The position numbers and the translations under genes were made by a program. Shown one piece after another: positions 18,034 through 28,224 of a DNA stretch of 64,000 nt (the first letter of the stretch is position 1; each line of letters begins with the position of its first letter). The DNA is from Arsenicicoccus piscis (lineage in GTDB: Bacteria; Actinomycetota; Actinomycetes; Actinomycetales; Dermatophilaceae): contig NZ_JAKZHV010000007.1 in the NCBI RefSeq assembly GCF_022568835.1, positions 1-64,000 of the forward strand, read 5' to 3'. Under the pieces are notes generated by a model, which was not told the DNA's origin, searched no databases, and worked only from the letters and a program-made list of their open reading frames with translations.

Positions 18034-19025
18034 TCATCACCGTCACCCCCAACCCGAGCGTCGACCGGACGATCGCGTTGGACTCGCTGCGGCGCGGAGC
18101 CGTCCAGCGTGCGACCGACAACCGGGAGGACCCGGGCGGCAAGGGGATCAACGTCTCCCGCGCCCTGGCCCTGCACGGCACCGCCACGACGGCCGTGCTG
18201 CCGGTCGGTGGGCACTACGGCCGGATGATGACGGACCTTCTCGGCGAGATCGGCCTGCCCGTGCGGCCGGTGCCGATCACCGACAGCATCCGGGCCAACG
18301 TGGCCCTGGTCGAGCCCGACGGCACCACGACCAAGGTCAACGAGCTGGGCCCGGTCCTCACCGACGCCGAGATCGACGCGCTCGACTCGACGGTGCGCGA
18401 CGCCGTCTCCGGCGGGGGTGTCGGCGGCTCCGGCTCTGGCTCTGGCTCTGGCTCCAGCACCGTGGACTGGGTCGTCGGCTGCGGCTCGCTGCCGCGCGGG
18501 CTGGGCGTCGACTACTACGCCCGGCTCGTAGAACAGTGCCGTGACCTCGGCGTCAAGATCGCCATCGACTCCTCCGGTGAGCCGATGACGCACGCCCTCG
18601 CCGCCTCGCCCGACCTGATCAAGCCCAACCGCGAGGAGCTCGCCGAGGCCGTCGGTGCCGAGCTCGGCACCGTGCAGGCCGTGGTCGACGCCGCGCACAC
18701 CCTCAACACCCAGGGCATCGAGACCGTGGTCGTGAGCCTGGGTCGCGACGGCGCGCTGCTGGTGAGCGGTGACACCGTGATCCACGCCAAGGCCGTCATC
18801 ACCAACCCGCTGTCCACCGTCGGCGCCGGCGACTCGCTGCTCGCCGGCTACCTGCACGCCACCGTCGGCGGCGCCTCCCCCGCCGACGCCATGCGCACGG
18901 CCGTCGCCTTCGGTGCCGCCGCCGTCTGCCTGCCGGGCAGCCAGATGCCGACGCCCGAGGACGTGGCGGCGATCCACGTCGACCTGACCGAGTCCCCCGA
19001 CCCCGCCCTCCCGCTCACCGACTGA
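18030..19025 (+). CDS. fruK: 1-Phosphofructokinase
   Basis: A 331-residue PfkB-family kinase that converts fructose 1-phosphate to fructose 1,6-bisphosphate. The N-terminus MIITVTPNPSVDRTI and the glycine-rich DPGGKGINVSRAL are diagnostic, as is the catalytic TVGAGDSLLAGYL near the C-terminus. An unusual Gly/Ser run (VGGSGSGSGSGSS) interrupts the protein near residue 135, a surface loop in relatives. The start overlaps the fruR stop (ATGA). Next is the IIA gene. Confidence 0.95.
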   Translation: MIITVTPNPSVDRTIALDSLRRGAVQRATDNREDPGGKGINVSRALALHGTATTAVLPVGGHYGRMMTDLLGEIGLPVRPVPITDSIRANVALVEPDGTTTKVNELGPVLTDAEIDALDSTVRDAVSGGGVGGSGSGSGSGSSTVDWVVGCGSLPRGLGVDYYARLVEQCRDLGVKIAIDSSGEPMTHALAASPDLIKPNREELAEAVGAELGTVQAVVDAAHTLNTQGIETVVVSLGRDGALLVSGDTVIHAKAVITNPLSTVGAGDSLLAGYLHATVGGASPADAMRTAVAFGAAAVCLPGSQMPTPEDVAAIHVDLTESPDPALPLTD

Positions 19026-19094
19026 CGTCCACCGCGCGCGGACCGCACCACCCGATCTACCCTGACCCGACCCGTTCAGCAGAAGGAGCACATC

Positions 19095-19544
19095 ATGTCC
19101 CTCATCACCGAGCAGCAGGTCGTCCTGGATCTCGAGGCCCCCGACCGCCAGGCCGCGTCCCGCATCCTGGCCCAGACCCTCGTGGATGCCGGACGCGTCG
19201 ACGACCTCGATGCCTTCCTCGCCGACATCGCCAAGCGCGAGGAGCAGATGCCCACGGGTCTGCCGGGCGGGATCGGGATCCCCCACTGCCGTTCCGCGCA
19301 CGTCAAGGAGCCCTCGCTCGTCTTCGGCCGCAGCAGCTCGGGCATCGACTGGGGTGCCGAGGACGGTCCGGCCACCCTCATCTTCATGATCGCCGCGCCC
19401 GACGGTGGCGGTGAGGAGCACCTGAAGATCCTCGCGGCGCTCGCCCGTCGCCTGATGCGCGCCTCGTTCAAGGACTCGCTGCGCAACGCCAAGGACGCCG
19501 GCGAGGTCGTCGCCATCGTCGATCGTGAGGTCGTCAACGCATGA
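19095..19544 (+). CDS. PTS fructose-type EIIA protein
   Basis: A 149-residue cytosolic EIIA of the mannitol/fructose class. The phosphorylated histidine lies in GGIGIPHCRS (His64). AAGGAG at 19083 provides a good ribosome site. The stop overlaps the IIBC start by 4 bp. It takes phosphate from HPr and passes it to IIB of the next gene product. Confidence 0.94.
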   Translation: MSLITEQQVVLDLEAPDRQAASRILAQTLVDAGRVDDLDAFLADIAKREEQMPTGLPGGIGIPHCRSAHVKEPSLVFGRSSSGIDWGAEDGPATLIFMIAAPDGGGEEHLKILAALARRLMRASFKDSLRNAKDAGEVVAIVDREVVNA

Positions 19545-21469
19545 GACTGGTTGGAGTGACCTCGTGCCCGACCGGCATCGCGCACACCTATATGGCGGCC
19601 GAGGCCCTCGAGGTGGCGGCCGAGGAGGCCGGGCACACCATCGTCATCGAGACCCAGGGCTCGGCGGGCTCCGACCCGATCCCCCAGGGGGTCATCGACG
19701 AGGCCGACGCGGTGATCTTCGCGCACGACCTGGAGGTCAAGGACCGCGGCCGGTTCGCCGGCAAGCCCACCATCGACGTGGGCGTCAAGAAGGCCATCTC
19801 GTCCGGTCCCGAGCTGGTGGCCCAGGCCGTCGCGGCGGCCGAGGAGGCCCGCGCCTCAGGCGGATCCGGTAGCACGGCCGCCACGGCGGGTGCCGCGGGC
19901 GCTGCTGGTGCCGCTGGTGCCGCTGGTGCTACGGACTCGGCGAGCACCGGGCCGCTGACCTTCGTCGGCGTCACCTCGTGCCCCACCGGCATCGCGCACA
20001 CCTACATGGCCGCGGAGGCGCTGGAGGCCGCGGCCGAGGAGGCCGGGCACACGATGCACGTGGAGACCCAGGGCTCCGCCGGCGGCGACCAGCTCGACCC
20101 CGACCTGATCGCCCGCGCCGACGCCGTGATCTTCGCGCACGACCTGGAGGTCAAGGACCGCGGCCGGTTCGAGGGCAAGCCGATCATCGACGTGGGCGTC
20201 AAGAAGGCCATCTCCGACGGCCCGGCCCTGATCGCCCAGGCGGCCGAGATGGCCCGGGCACGTTCGGCGGGGGCCGCCCCGGCGGCTGCTGCGGCCACGG
20301 CCCCCCGGCCCGCAGCCGCGCCCGCTCCTGAGGGCCAGGGCATCGGCACCAAGATCCGCCAGTGGCTGATGACCGGTGTCTCCTACATGATCCCGTTCGT
20401 CGCGGCCGGCGGCATCATGATCGCCATCGGCTTCATGCTCGCCCAGGTCTTTGGCGGCAGCCGCGGGGCGATCGACGTCACGGCCTACACGCTCTCGCCG
20501 GGCGCCGAGGACCCCTCGAAGATCCTGCAGAACGTCTTCAACCCGGCCGACGGGATGCATTGGGCCGCACTGTTCTTCGTGATCGGCGGCGCGGCGTTCG
20601 GCTTCCTCGTGCCGATCCTCTCCGGCTTCATCGCGTTCGGCATCGCCGACCGTCCCGGCCTCGTGCCGGGCATCGTCGGCGGCTTCATCGCCGCGACGAT
20701 GCAGGCGGGCTTCCTCGGCGGCATCGTGACCGGTTTCATCGCCGGTTTCGCCGCCCGCTGGATCAGCCGCTGGAACGTCCACAAGGGCGTGCGCGGCGTC
20801 ATGCCCGTGGTGGTCATCCCGCTGCTGTCGACCCTGATCACCGGCGCCGCGATGGTGCTGCTGCTGGGTCGACCGATCAAGTCGCTGATGGACGCGCTGT
20901 CCAACGGCCTGACCAGCATGAGCGGCTCGAACGCCATCCTGCTCGGCGCGATCCTCGGACTGATGATGGGCTTCGACCTCGGCGGCCCGGTCAACAAGGT
21001 GGCCTACACCTTCGGCACCACCGGACTCGCGGCGGTGAGCGCCACCGCGACCGACGCCCCGCAGCTGAAGATCATGGCGGCCGTCATGGGCGCGGGCATG
21101 GTGGCACCGTGGGGCCTGGCCCTCGCGACCACCGTGCGACCCAAGCTGTTCACCAAGTCCGAGCACGAGAACGGCCGGGCCTGCTGGTTGCTCGGCGCGT
21201 CGTTCATCTCCGAGGGCGCCATCCCGTTCGCCGCCGCCGACCCGTGGCGCGTGATCGTCTCCTCGATGGTCGGCTCGGCCGTCACCGGGGCGCTGATCAT
21301 GGCGTTCGGCTCGGGCAGCCGAGCCCCGCACGGCGGCCTCTGGGTGACGCCGCTCATCACCAACCCGCTCATGTTCTTGCTGTCGATCGTCGTGGGGGCC
21401 ATCATCACCGGCTTCCTCGTCGTGACCCTCAAGGCGGCCGACCGCTCCAGGCACGCGGTCGAGGTCTGA
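19541..21469 (+). CDS. fruA: PTS fructose transporter, IIB-IIB-IIC
   Basis: A 642-residue protein with two IIB domains (about 1-100 and 139-232) followed by a membrane IIC domain (about 265-635, many hydrophobic helices, first SYMIPFVAAGGIMIAIGFML). Both IIB domains carry an intact phospho-cysteine in VGVTSCPTGIAHTYMAAEAL (Cys9 and Cys147). They are nearly identical over long stretches, even at DNA level. An Ala/Gly linker (about 105-137) separates them. In E. coli FruA the first IIB copy is a degenerate IIB', so two active copies are unusual. The protein imports fructose as fructose 1-phosphate. Confidence 0.94.
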   Translation: MRLVGVTSCPTGIAHTYMAAEALEVAAEEAGHTIVIETQGSAGSDPIPQGVIDEADAVIFAHDLEVKDRGRFAGKPTIDVGVKKAISSGPELVAQAVAAAEEARASGGSGSTAATAGAAGAAGAAGAAGATDSASTGPLTFVGVTSCPTGIAHTYMAAEALEAAAEEAGHTMHVETQGSAGGDQLDPDLIARADAVIFAHDLEVKDRGRFEGKPIIDVGVKKAISDGPALIAQAAEMARARSAGAAPAAAAATAPRPAAAPAPEGQGIGTKIRQWLMTGVSYMIPFVAAGGIMIAIGFMLAQVFGGSRGAIDVTAYTLSPGAEDPSKILQNVFNPADGMHWAALFFVIGGAAFGFLVPILSGFIAFGIADRPGLVPGIVGGFIAATMQAGFLGGIVTGFIAGFAARWISRWNVHKGVRGVMPVVVIPLLSTLITGAAMVLLLGRPIKSLMDALSNGLTSMSGSNAILLGAILGLMMGFDLGGPVNKVAYTFGTTGLAAVSATATDAPQLKIMAAVMGAGMVAPWGLALATTVRPKLFTKSEHENGRACWLLGASFISEGAIPFAAADPWRVIVSSMVGSAVTGALIMAFGSGSRAPHGGLWVTPLITNPLMFLLSIVVGAIITGFLVVTLKAADRSRHAVEV

Positions 21470-21541
21470 GCGCACCGTCGCAACGACCACTGCACGATCT
21501 ACTGACTGACCACCGCACCACCCACTGAAGGAGAACCCTCC

Positions 21542-21811
21542 ATGGCAACCCGCACCGTCTCCATCGCCTCGTCCGTCGGACTCCACGCCCGTCCCGCGGC
21601 GATGTTCGTCCAGGCCGCCACCTCCACGGGCCTGCCGGTCACCATCGCCAAGGAGGGTGGGGCTCCGGTCGACGCGCGCTCGATCCTCGGTGTGATGGCG
21701 CTCGGCGCCAAGCACGGCGAGACCGTCACCCTCGAGGCCGAGGGCGACGGCGCCGACGCGGCGCTCGACTCGCTCGTGGCGCTCCTCGAGCGCGACCTCG
21801 ACGCGGAGTGA
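21542..21811 (+). CDS. ptsH: Phosphocarrier protein HPr
   Basis: An 89-residue HPr with active-site His15 in VGLHARPAA and a serine (Ser47) in DARSILGVMALG at the regulatory position. It shuttles phosphate from enzyme I to EIIA. AAGGAG lies 8-10 bp upstream of the ATG. Encoding HPr and enzyme I with the fructose genes suggests that this operon supplies the general PTS proteins of the cell. Confidence 0.95.
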   Translation: MATRTVSIASSVGLHARPAAMFVQAATSTGLPVTIAKEGGAPVDARSILGVMALGAKHGETVTLEAEGDGADAALDSLVALLERDLDAE

Positions 21812-21816
21812 CCTTG

Positions 21817-23499
21817 ATGGCTGACCACCAGACCCTCACCGGGATCGGTGTCAGCGTCGGCACGGCTCACGGGCCGGTGGTCCAGGTGCGTCCCGCACCG
21901 AAGCCACCGGCCGGTGAGGAGCCGACGACGGACGCCGCCGCCGCAGGCGGGAAGGTCCGCGAGGCGATGGCCGAGGTGGCCGCCTCGCTCACCGAGCGCG
22001 CTTCCCGCGCCGACGACCACGCCAAGCCCATCCTCGAGGCCGGGGCCATGATGGCCCAGGACCCGGGCCTCGCCCAGGGCATCGACAAGCACCTCGCCGA
22101 GGGCAAGGGCATCACCAACGCGGTCAACGACGCGACCGAGGAGTACTGCGCGATGTTCGAGTCGCTCGGTGGCTACATGGCCGAGCGCGTCACCGACCTG
22201 CGCGACGTGCGCGACCGCACCATCGCCCGCCTGCTCGGCGTGCCGGAGCCGGGCGTCCCCGACCTCGAGGAGCCGAGCATCCTCGTGGCGCTCGACCTCG
22301 CGCCCGCCGAGACCGCCACCCTGACTCCGACCACCACGCTCGGCATCATCACCCAGGCCGGCGGGGCGACGTCGCACACCGCGATCCTCGCCGCCCAGCT
22401 GGGCATCCCTGCCGTGGTGCAGGTCGCCGGCGCGCTGGACATCCCGAAGGGCACCCACGTCGCCATCGACGGTGGCGTCGGCGAGGTCATCGTCGCCCCC
22501 ACGGACGCCGAGAAGGAGCAGCTCGCCGAGCGCTCGCGCCGGCGTGCGGCCGCCCTGTCCAACGTCCGGGGTCACGGCGTCACCAAGGACGGCACCCGGG
22601 TCCAGCTGCTCGCCAACATCGGCACGGCCGAGGACGCCGAGCGCGCGGCCGCGGAGGACTGCGAGGGTGTCGGCCTGTTCCGCACCGAGGTGCTCTTCCT
22701 CGACAGCGACACCGCGCCCACGCTGGAGGAGCAGCAGGAGACCTACGAGCGGGTCTTCCGCGCGTTCGGGGACCGCAAAGTCGTCGTGCGCACCCTCGAC
22801 GCCGGCGCCGACAAGCCGCTGGCGTTCGCCAACCTCGGCGAGGAGGAGAACCCCGCTCTCGGTGTGCGCGGTCTACGGCTGCAGCGCCGGCGGACCGACC
22901 TGCTCGAGACCCAGCTGGACGCGCTGGCCGCCGCTCAGAAGGCGACCGGCGGCAACGTCTGGGTGATGGCCCCGATGGTGGCCATCCGCGAGGAGGCGCA
23001 GTTCTTCGCCGACCAGTGCCGCAAGCACGGCATCAAGGTGGCCGGCACGATGATCGAGGTCCCCGCGGCCGCGATCCGCTCGACGGACATCCTCGAGGTC
23101 TGCGACTTCGCGTCGCTCGGCACCAACGACCTGTCGCAGTACACCTTTGCGGCGGACCGCATGCAGGGCGAGCTCGCGGGGCTGCTGGGCATCTGGCAGC
23201 CGGCGCTGCTCGACATCATCAAGATGGCCTGCGACGGCGGTCGGATCACCGGCAAGCCCATCGGTGTTTGCGGCGAGGCCGGCGGCGACCCGCTGCTCGC
23301 GCTCGTGCTCTGCGGCCTCGGCGTCTCGTCGCTGTCCATGGCCGTCGGCAAGATCAAGGCAGTCAAGACCGCCCTGCGCCTGCACGACCTCGGCACCTGC
23401 CAGCGGATGGCCGACGCCGCCCGTCGCGCCAAGGACGCCAAGGACGCCCGCCAGGCCGTCATCGACCTGGCCGACCCGGTGATGCTCGACCTGATCTAG
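21817..23499 (+). CDS. ptsI: PTS enzyme I (phosphoenolpyruvate-protein phosphotransferase)
   Basis: A 560-residue enzyme I that autophosphorylates from PEP and donates to HPr. The active-site histidine is in [20 protein letters not shown] (about residue 187), and the PEP-binding barrel carries [22 protein letters not shown] and [11 protein letters not shown]. The ATG at 21817 is chosen because GGAG at 21804 is at normal distance; the GTG at 21808 overlaps the HPr stop. It is the last gene of the operon. Confidence 0.95.
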   Translation: MADHQTLTGIGVSVGTAHGPVVQVRPAPKPPAGEEPTTDAAAAGGKVREAMAEVAASLTERASRADDHAKPILEAGAMMAQDPGLAQGIDKHLAEGKGITNAVNDATEEYCAMFESLGGYMAERVTDLRDVRDRTIARLLGVPEPGVPDLEEPSILVALDLAPAETATLTPTTTLGIITQAGGATSHTAILAAQLGIPAVVQVAGALDIPKGTHVAIDGGVGEVIVAPTDAEKEQLAERSRRRAAALSNVRGHGVTKDGTRVQLLANIGTAEDAERAAAEDCEGVGLFRTEVLFLDSDTAPTLEEQQETYERVFRAFGDRKVVVRTLDAGADKPLAFANLGEEENPALGVRGLRLQRRRTDLLETQLDALAAAQKATGGNVWVMAPMVAIREEAQFFADQCRKHGIKVAGTMIEVPAAAIRSTDILEVCDFASLGTNDLSQYTFAADRMQGELAGLLGIWQPALLDIIKMACDGGRITGKPIGVCGEAGGDPLLALVLCGLGVSSLSMAVGKIKAVKTALRLHDLGTCQRMADAARRAKDAKDARQAVIDLADPVMLDLI

Positions 23500-23532
23500 G
23501 TCGGTCTCGACTGCCGCAGCGCTCGACTCGGG

Positions 23533-23752
23533 CTGCGTGGTCGAGACGGCACTTGGGCACGCCCGCGCCGTCGACACGGCACTTCGGCACCGAGATGGTT
23601 GGTACACCAGCCATCTCGGTGCCGAACTGCCATCTCGGCGGGGTTGGGGTCACCAACCGCCATCTCGGTGCCGAAGTGCCATCTCGGCGGGGTTGGCGTC
23701 GCCAACCGCCATCTCGGTCACCAACCGCCGTCTCGGCGGGTTGGCGCGGCCG
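23533..23752. repeat. Mosaic palindromic repeat region between ptsI and parC (locus 1)
   Basis: The 385-bp gap holds no credible gene. It contains a near-perfect palindrome with 26-bp arms (23578-23603 and 23606-23631, two mismatches, 2-bp centre). This is followed by a 49-bp tandem repeat whose units start at 23611 and 23660, with a truncated third at 23709. Recurring words are CCATCTCGGTGCCGAA, GGCGGGGTTGG and CACCAACCG, which pair with each other on opposite strands. The same words recur at 50.8-51.2 kb. The translated frames are only repeats of the palindromic words, so I do not call genes here. Confidence 0.85.
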
Positions 23753-23884
23753 GCGCCACAGCCGCGCCACCCCCCAGCCCACCCCCACGCCCGGGTAGAC
23801 CCGACGGCGAGCCTGCGGCCGGGTTACGGTGGCGTGGGACAGGATGGGCAGGATCGGAAACCTGACCCCGAGGAGCTCCACCGC

Positions 23885-26653
23885 ATGGCCCGCCGCACCC
23901 CCGCGCCACCGACCGACGAGGTCTACGACGAGAAGATCCTCGACATCGACGTCGAGCAGGAGATGCAGGGGGCGTTCCTCGAGTACGCCTACTCGGTCAT
24001 CTACTCGCGGGCCCTGCCGGACGCGCGGGACGGGCTGAAGCCGGTGCAGCGACGGATCCTCTACGGCATGCACGAGCTGGGGCTGCGACCCGAGCGGGCC
24101 CACGTGAAGTCCTCCCGCATCGTCGGTGAGGTCATGGGTAAGTACCACCCGCACGGCGACACCGCGATCTACGACGCGTTGGTGCGCATGGCCCAGCCGT
24201 TCACGATGCGGCTGCCGCTCGTGGACGGGCACGGCAACTTCGGCTCGCTGGACGACGGACCGGCCGCGAGCCGCTACACCGAGGCGCGGATGTCGCCGTC
24301 CGCGCTACTGATGGTGGCGAGCCTGGACGAGGACACCGTCGACTTCGTCCCCAACTACGACGAGTCCGAGCAGCAGCCGTCGGTGCTGCCGGCGGCGTTC
24401 CCGAACCTGCTGGTCAACGGCGCGAGCGGCATCGCGGTCGGCATGGCGACGCAGATGCCGCCGCACAACCTGGTCGAGGTCATCGCCGCGGCCCGTCACC
24501 TGATCGGCAACCCGCAGTGCAGCCTCGATGACCTGATGCGTTTCGTGCCCGGACCGGACCTGCCCGCGGGTGGACGGATCGTCGGGCTGGACGGCATCCG
24601 GGATGCCTACCTCACCGGCCGCGGCACCTTCCGCACCCGCGCGACGGTCACCATCGAGAACGTCACGCCCCGCAAGAAGGGCATCGTCGTCACCGAGCTC
24701 CCATACCTGGTCGGCCCGGAGAAGGTCCGCGACAAGATCAAGGACCTGGTCCAGTCCAAGCGGCTGCAGGGCATCAGCGACTTCAAGGACCTGTCGGACC
24801 GCAAGAACGGCCTGCGACTGGTCATCGAGATCAAGAACGGCTTCAACCCCGAGGCGGTCCTCGATCAGCTCTACCGGCTGACGCCGATGGAGGACTCGTT
24901 CGGCATCAACAACGTCGCCCTGGTCGGGGGTCAGCCGCAGACGCTCGGGCTGAAGGACCTGCTGCGCGTCTTCGTCGACTTCCGCACCGACGTCGTGCGG
25001 CGGCGCAGCGAGTTCCGGCTCGCCAAGAAGGAGGACCGCCTCCACCTGGTCGAGGGTCTGCTCATCGCGATCCTCGACATCGACGAGGTCATCGCGGTGA
25101 TCCGCTCGTCCGACGACGCCGGCATCGCCCGAGCCCGCCTGATGGACGTCTTCGACCTGTCCGAGCCGCAGGCGACCTACATCCTGGACCTGCAGCTGCG
25201 CCGGCTCACCAAGTTCAGCCGGATCGAGCTCGAGAACGAGCGCGACCAGCTGCAGGCCGAGATCGCCGAGCTGCGCGACCTGCTGGCCGACGAGCGGCTG
25301 CTGATGCGGCTGGTCAGCAAGGAGCTCGACGAGGTCGCCAAGGCGCACGGCACCCCGCGTCGCACGGTGCTGCTCGAGTCGGCCGGCACCCCTGCCATCT
25401 CCGCCACGCCGCTCGAGGTGAGCGACGACCCGTGCTACGTGCTGCTGTCGTCCTCGGGGCTGCTGGCCCGCACCAACGGCCCGACCCCGCCGAGCAACGA
25501 CGGCGGCCGCAGCAAGCACGACGCGATCATCGGGGCCGTGGCCACGACCGCGCGCGGTGAGTTCGGGCTGGTCACCTCCGCCGGCCGGCTCGTGAAGCTG
25601 TCGGCGCTCGAGCTGCCCACGCTGCCCCCGACCAACGGCGCCCCGTCGCTGTCGGGTGGCGCGCCCCTCGCGGCCTACGTCGAGCTCGCGAAGGGTGAGC
25701 GGCCGCTCACGATCATGTCGCTGTCCCCCACCTCGGTCGGCCTGGCCCTCGGCACGGCCCACGGTGTGGTCAAGCGAGTCACCCCCGACTATCCGAAGGG
25801 CGACTCGTTCGAGGTGATCGCGCTGCGCCCCGGTGACCGGGTCGTCGGCGCCGTCGAGCTGAGCACCGGCGACGAGGAGCTCTGCTTCGTCACCACCGAC
25901 GCCCAGCTGCTGCACTTCCCGGCGGCCGGCGTGCGCCCCCAGGGACGGGGTGGCGGTGGCATCGCGGGGGTCAAGCTGGCATCGAAGGCCTCGGCCCTGT
26001 GGTTCGGTGCGGTAGACCCCACGGCCGAGAACGTCGTCGTCACCTCGTCGGGGTCCTCCTCGACGTCCGGTGCCCAGGCCGGCTCGATCAAGGTCACCGC
26101 CTTCAGCGAGTTCCCGGGCAAGGGGCGCGCGACCGGCGGGGTGCGCTGCCACCGGTTCCTGCGCGGCGAGGACGTGCTGGTCCTCGGCTGGGCCGGTGCC
26201 TGGCCGGCCCGGGCGTCCAGCGCCACCGGTAGCGCCGTCGCCCTGCCCGAGCCCGACCACCGCCGCGACGGCTCGGGCACGCCCGGCAAGGGTGCGATCG
26301 CCGCCATCGCCGGTGCCCACCGACCTGGCCCCTCCGACGGTGGCGCGGTCGGCGCCGGCGGCTCCCCCGACGAGGCGCCTGGTGGGTCCGGTGCCGATGG
26401 TGGGTCCGATAGCGCTGGTGGTGCGGGTAGCGCTGGTGGTGCGGGTAGCGCTGGTGGCTCTGGTGGTGCGGGTCGTGCCCGTCGCGCCGGTGGGTCCGCC
26501 GGAGCTTCGGGACGCACTCACGGCCCGGCCGGTGGGCAGGACGCGTTGCTCGACCTGCCGGCACCCACCGGGCCGCGGGAGCGGATCCTGGTCGATCACA
26601 GCGACTACGACCCGGACTCGCTGGACGACGTCGTGCAGACGTCGAAGGAGTAG
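23885..26653 (+). CDS. parC: DNA topoisomerase IV (gyrase-like) subunit A
   Basis: A 922-residue type IIA topoisomerase A subunit. The breakage-reunion domain starts [20 protein letters not shown], has the conserved [19 protein letters not shown], and the catalytic tyrosine in [10 protein letters not shown] (about Tyr131). The C-terminal part has beta-pinwheel repeats, then a Gly/Ser/Ala-rich insertion (about 840-880) before a conserved-looking end, [16 protein letters not shown]. It should pair with the B subunit at 40906-43032. Whether the pair acts as topo IV or as a second gyrase cannot be told by eye. Confidence 0.92.
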   Translation: MARRTPAPPTDEVYDEKILDIDVEQEMQGAFLEYAYSVIYSRALPDARDGLKPVQRRILYGMHELGLRPERAHVKSSRIVGEVMGKYHPHGDTAIYDALVRMAQPFTMRLPLVDGHGNFGSLDDGPAASRYTEARMSPSALLMVASLDEDTVDFVPNYDESEQQPSVLPAAFPNLLVNGASGIAVGMATQMPPHNLVEVIAAARHLIGNPQCSLDDLMRFVPGPDLPAGGRIVGLDGIRDAYLTGRGTFRTRATVTIENVTPRKKGIVVTELPYLVGPEKVRDKIKDLVQSKRLQGISDFKDLSDRKNGLRLVIEIKNGFNPEAVLDQLYRLTPMEDSFGINNVALVGGQPQTLGLKDLLRVFVDFRTDVVRRRSEFRLAKKEDRLHLVEGLLIAILDIDEVIAVIRSSDDAGIARARLMDVFDLSEPQATYILDLQLRRLTKFSRIELENERDQLQAEIAELRDLLADERLLMRLVSKELDEVAKAHGTPRRTVLLESAGTPAISATPLEVSDDPCYVLLSSSGLLARTNGPTPPSNDGGRSKHDAIIGAVATTARGEFGLVTSAGRLVKLSALELPTLPPTNGAPSLSGGAPLAAYVELAKGERPLTIMSLSPTSVGLALGTAHGVVKRVTPDYPKGDSFEVIALRPGDRVVGAVELSTGDEELCFVTTDAQLLHFPAAGVRPQGRGGGGIAGVKLASKASALWFGAVDPTAENVVVTSSGSSSTSGAQAGSIKVTAFSEFPGKGRATGGVRCHRFLRGEDVLVLGWAGAWPARASSATGSAVALPEPDHRRDGSGTPGKGAIAAIAGAHRPGPSDGGAVGAGGSPDEAPGGSGADGGSDSAGGAGSAGGAGSAGGSGGAGRARRAGGSAGASGRTHGPAGGQDALLDLPAPTGPRERILVDHSDYDPDSLDDVVQTSKE

Positions 26654-26655
26654 CC

Positions 26656-27039
26656 TCAGGCGGCTCGGCCCCGGCCAGGCCCCTGAATCATGGCGTGAGC
26701 CTGAACCTGAGCGTGAGCCTGCGGATGAGCGCGCCACCAGCGGGTGGGCGCCCACGAGCGCTGGACGATCACGCGGTGGCCGGGAGCTGCGGTGCCGGCC
26801 GCGGCGAGCGCCGTGACCACCCGGCGGGCCAGCGGCTCCTGCGACCCGGCCTGGGCGGTCTCTACGGTGATCCGCTCGAGGTCACGGTCGGCGCGACGAG
26901 ACCCGAGGCCGAGCCCCGCGCTACGTGCTCCGGAGCCGGCCGGGGTGCGGCGGTGGCGCCGGTCGGTGTGCTCCAGGAGCGCGACCAGCGCGGTGACGAG
27001 CAGGACGAGGACGATGAGGGTTGCTGTCGTGGTGGTCAT
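26656..27039 (-). CDS. Small membrane-anchored hypothetical protein
   Basis: A 127-residue protein. It starts MTTTTATLIVLVLLVTALVA, a single N-terminal membrane helix, and then a basic cytoplasmic part (RRHRRTPAGSG, ARRVVTALAAAG) and a His/Ala/Gln-rich tail. I do not recognise a family. It ends 2 bp from the parC stop and is divergent from the GlxA-type regulator. Confidence 0.6.
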   Translation of the reverse strand: MTTTTATLIVLVLLVTALVALLEHTDRRHRRTPAGSGARSAGLGLGSRRADRDLERITVETAQAGSQEPLARRVVTALAAAGTAAPGHRVIVQRSWAPTRWWRAHPQAHAQVQAHAMIQGPGRGRAA

Positions 27040-27059
27040 GGCAGCAAATTTGCCACCGC

Positions 27060-27111
27060 AGGATTATCGCCACGAGTGGCTTGAAAGACATTGACCACAG
27101 GATTCCCGCCA
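27060..27111 (+). promoter_or_regulatory. Direct-repeat operator candidate of the GlxA-type regulator
   Basis: AGGATTATCGCCA (27060-27072) and AGGATTCCCGCCA (27099-27111) are direct repeats with starts 39 bp apart. AraC-family proteins bind such direct repeats. The second copy lies between the -35 and -10 boxes, so autoregulation is plausible. Confidence 0.45.
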
Positions 27112-27119
27112 ACTACGGT
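27091..27119 (+). promoter_or_regulatory. Probable leaderless promoter of the GlxA-type regulator
   Basis: TTGACC (27091-27096), a 17-bp spacer and TACGGT (27114-27119) form a complete sigma-70-type promoter. The -10 box ends 6 bp before the ATG at 27126, so the transcript should start at the start codon. Confidence 0.6.
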
Positions 27120-27125
27120 GGCTGC

Positions 27126-28109
27126 ATGACGCTGACCACCGTGGGACTGCTGGCGACCGAGCCGGTGTCCCTGTTCGAGTTCAGCGTCGTGGCCGAGATC
27201 TTCGGCATCGACCGGACCGACGACGGCTGCCCGCCGTTCGAGTTCCGCGTCTGCGCCGCCGACCCGAGCCGACCGCTCGCCACCAAGACGACCGCGCCCG
27301 GGCTCACCATCACCGCCACCCACGACCTGACCGGCCTCGCGGGGTGCGACCTCGTGGTCCTCGGAGCCAGCCCGATCGAGCCCGACGGCTCCCCCATCCG
27401 GCCGGTGCCGGCAGAGATCACCGACGCGCTGCTGGCCTGCGCGGACGCCGGGGCCACGCTGCTGTCGGTGTGCACCGGCGCGTTCCTGCTCGCCTCGACC
27501 GGCCTGCTCGACGGCCGCACCTGCGCCACCCACTGGATGTACGCCGACGAGCTGGGCCGACGCCACCCGCACGTCATCGTCGACGCCGACTCGCTCTACG
27601 TGGACGAGGGGCGGCTCATCACCAGCGCCGGCACCGCCGCCGGCATCGACGCGTGCCTGCACCTGGTGCGCCGCGAGCTCGGCACGGCTGTCGCGACCCG
27701 GATCGCCCGGCGGATGGTGGTGCCGCCGCACCGCGACGGTGGCCAGCAGCAGTACGTCGACCGGCCCGTCCCCACCCCCTCGGGCGACAGCCTCGCCGGT
27801 CTCGTCGACTGGTTGAGCGACCACCTGGACGAGCCGCACACCGCCGCGTCGCTCGCGCGACGAGCCATGATGAGCGAGCGCACCTTCGCTCGTCGCTTCC
27901 TCGCCGAGGTGGGCACGACGCCGCACCAGTGGCTAGTCCGCCAGCGCGTCCTCGCAGCCCGCGAGCTGCTCGAGCAGAGCGACCTCGCCGTCGAGCAGGT
28001 CGCGGCGCGCGTGGGATTCGCCTCGGCGGTCGTGCTGCGCGACCACTTCCGGCGCCAGGTCGGCGTAGCCCCCAGCACCTACCGCAGCCGGTTCGCCGCG
28101 GTCGGCTGA
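27126..28109 (+). CDS. GlxA-family (DJ-1/PfpI plus AraC) transcriptional regulator
   Basis: A 327-residue regulator. The N-terminal DJ-1/PfpI-like domain (1-190) has FEFSVVAEIFGIDR and SVCTGAFLLASTGLLDGRTC with the nucleophile-elbow cysteine. The C-terminal AraC domain (about 220-327) has two HTHs: TAASLARRAMMSERTFARRF and AVEQVAARVGFASAVVLRDH. Relatives sense small amines, nicotinamide or aldehydes, but no neighbouring gene identifies the target pathway here. Confidence 0.9.
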   Translation: MTLTTVGLLATEPVSLFEFSVVAEIFGIDRTDDGCPPFEFRVCAADPSRPLATKTTAPGLTITATHDLTGLAGCDLVVLGASPIEPDGSPIRPVPAEITDALLACADAGATLLSVCTGAFLLASTGLLDGRTCATHWMYADELGRRHPHVIVDADSLYVDEGRLITSAGTAAGIDACLHLVRRELGTAVATRIARRMVVPPHRDGGQQQYVDRPVPTPSGDSLAGLVDWLSDHLDEPHTAASLARRAMMSERTFARRFLAEVGTTPHQWLVRQRVLAARELLEQSDLAVEQVAARVGFASAVVLRDHFRRQVGVAPSTYRSRFAAVG

Positions 28110-28224
28110 CGGCTCGGCCGGCTGCTCGGGAGGCTCCTCGAGAGGCTCCTCGGGGTGCCAGCTCGGCGGGCCGCGCGGTCACGGTTCGCGTGGGCAGCCG
28201 AGGGGGTGTGTCGGTGCAGGCACG

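Noticed and set aside
23611..23752. CRISPR-like array
   Set aside because: Units are contiguous 49-bp tandem copies with no unique spacers, and no cas gene is present.
23537..23884. Open frames across the ptsI-parC gap and an apparent N-terminal extension of parC
   Set aside because: The translations are only readings of the palindromic repeats. The ParC family begins at the ATG at 23885, behind a suitable ribosome site.
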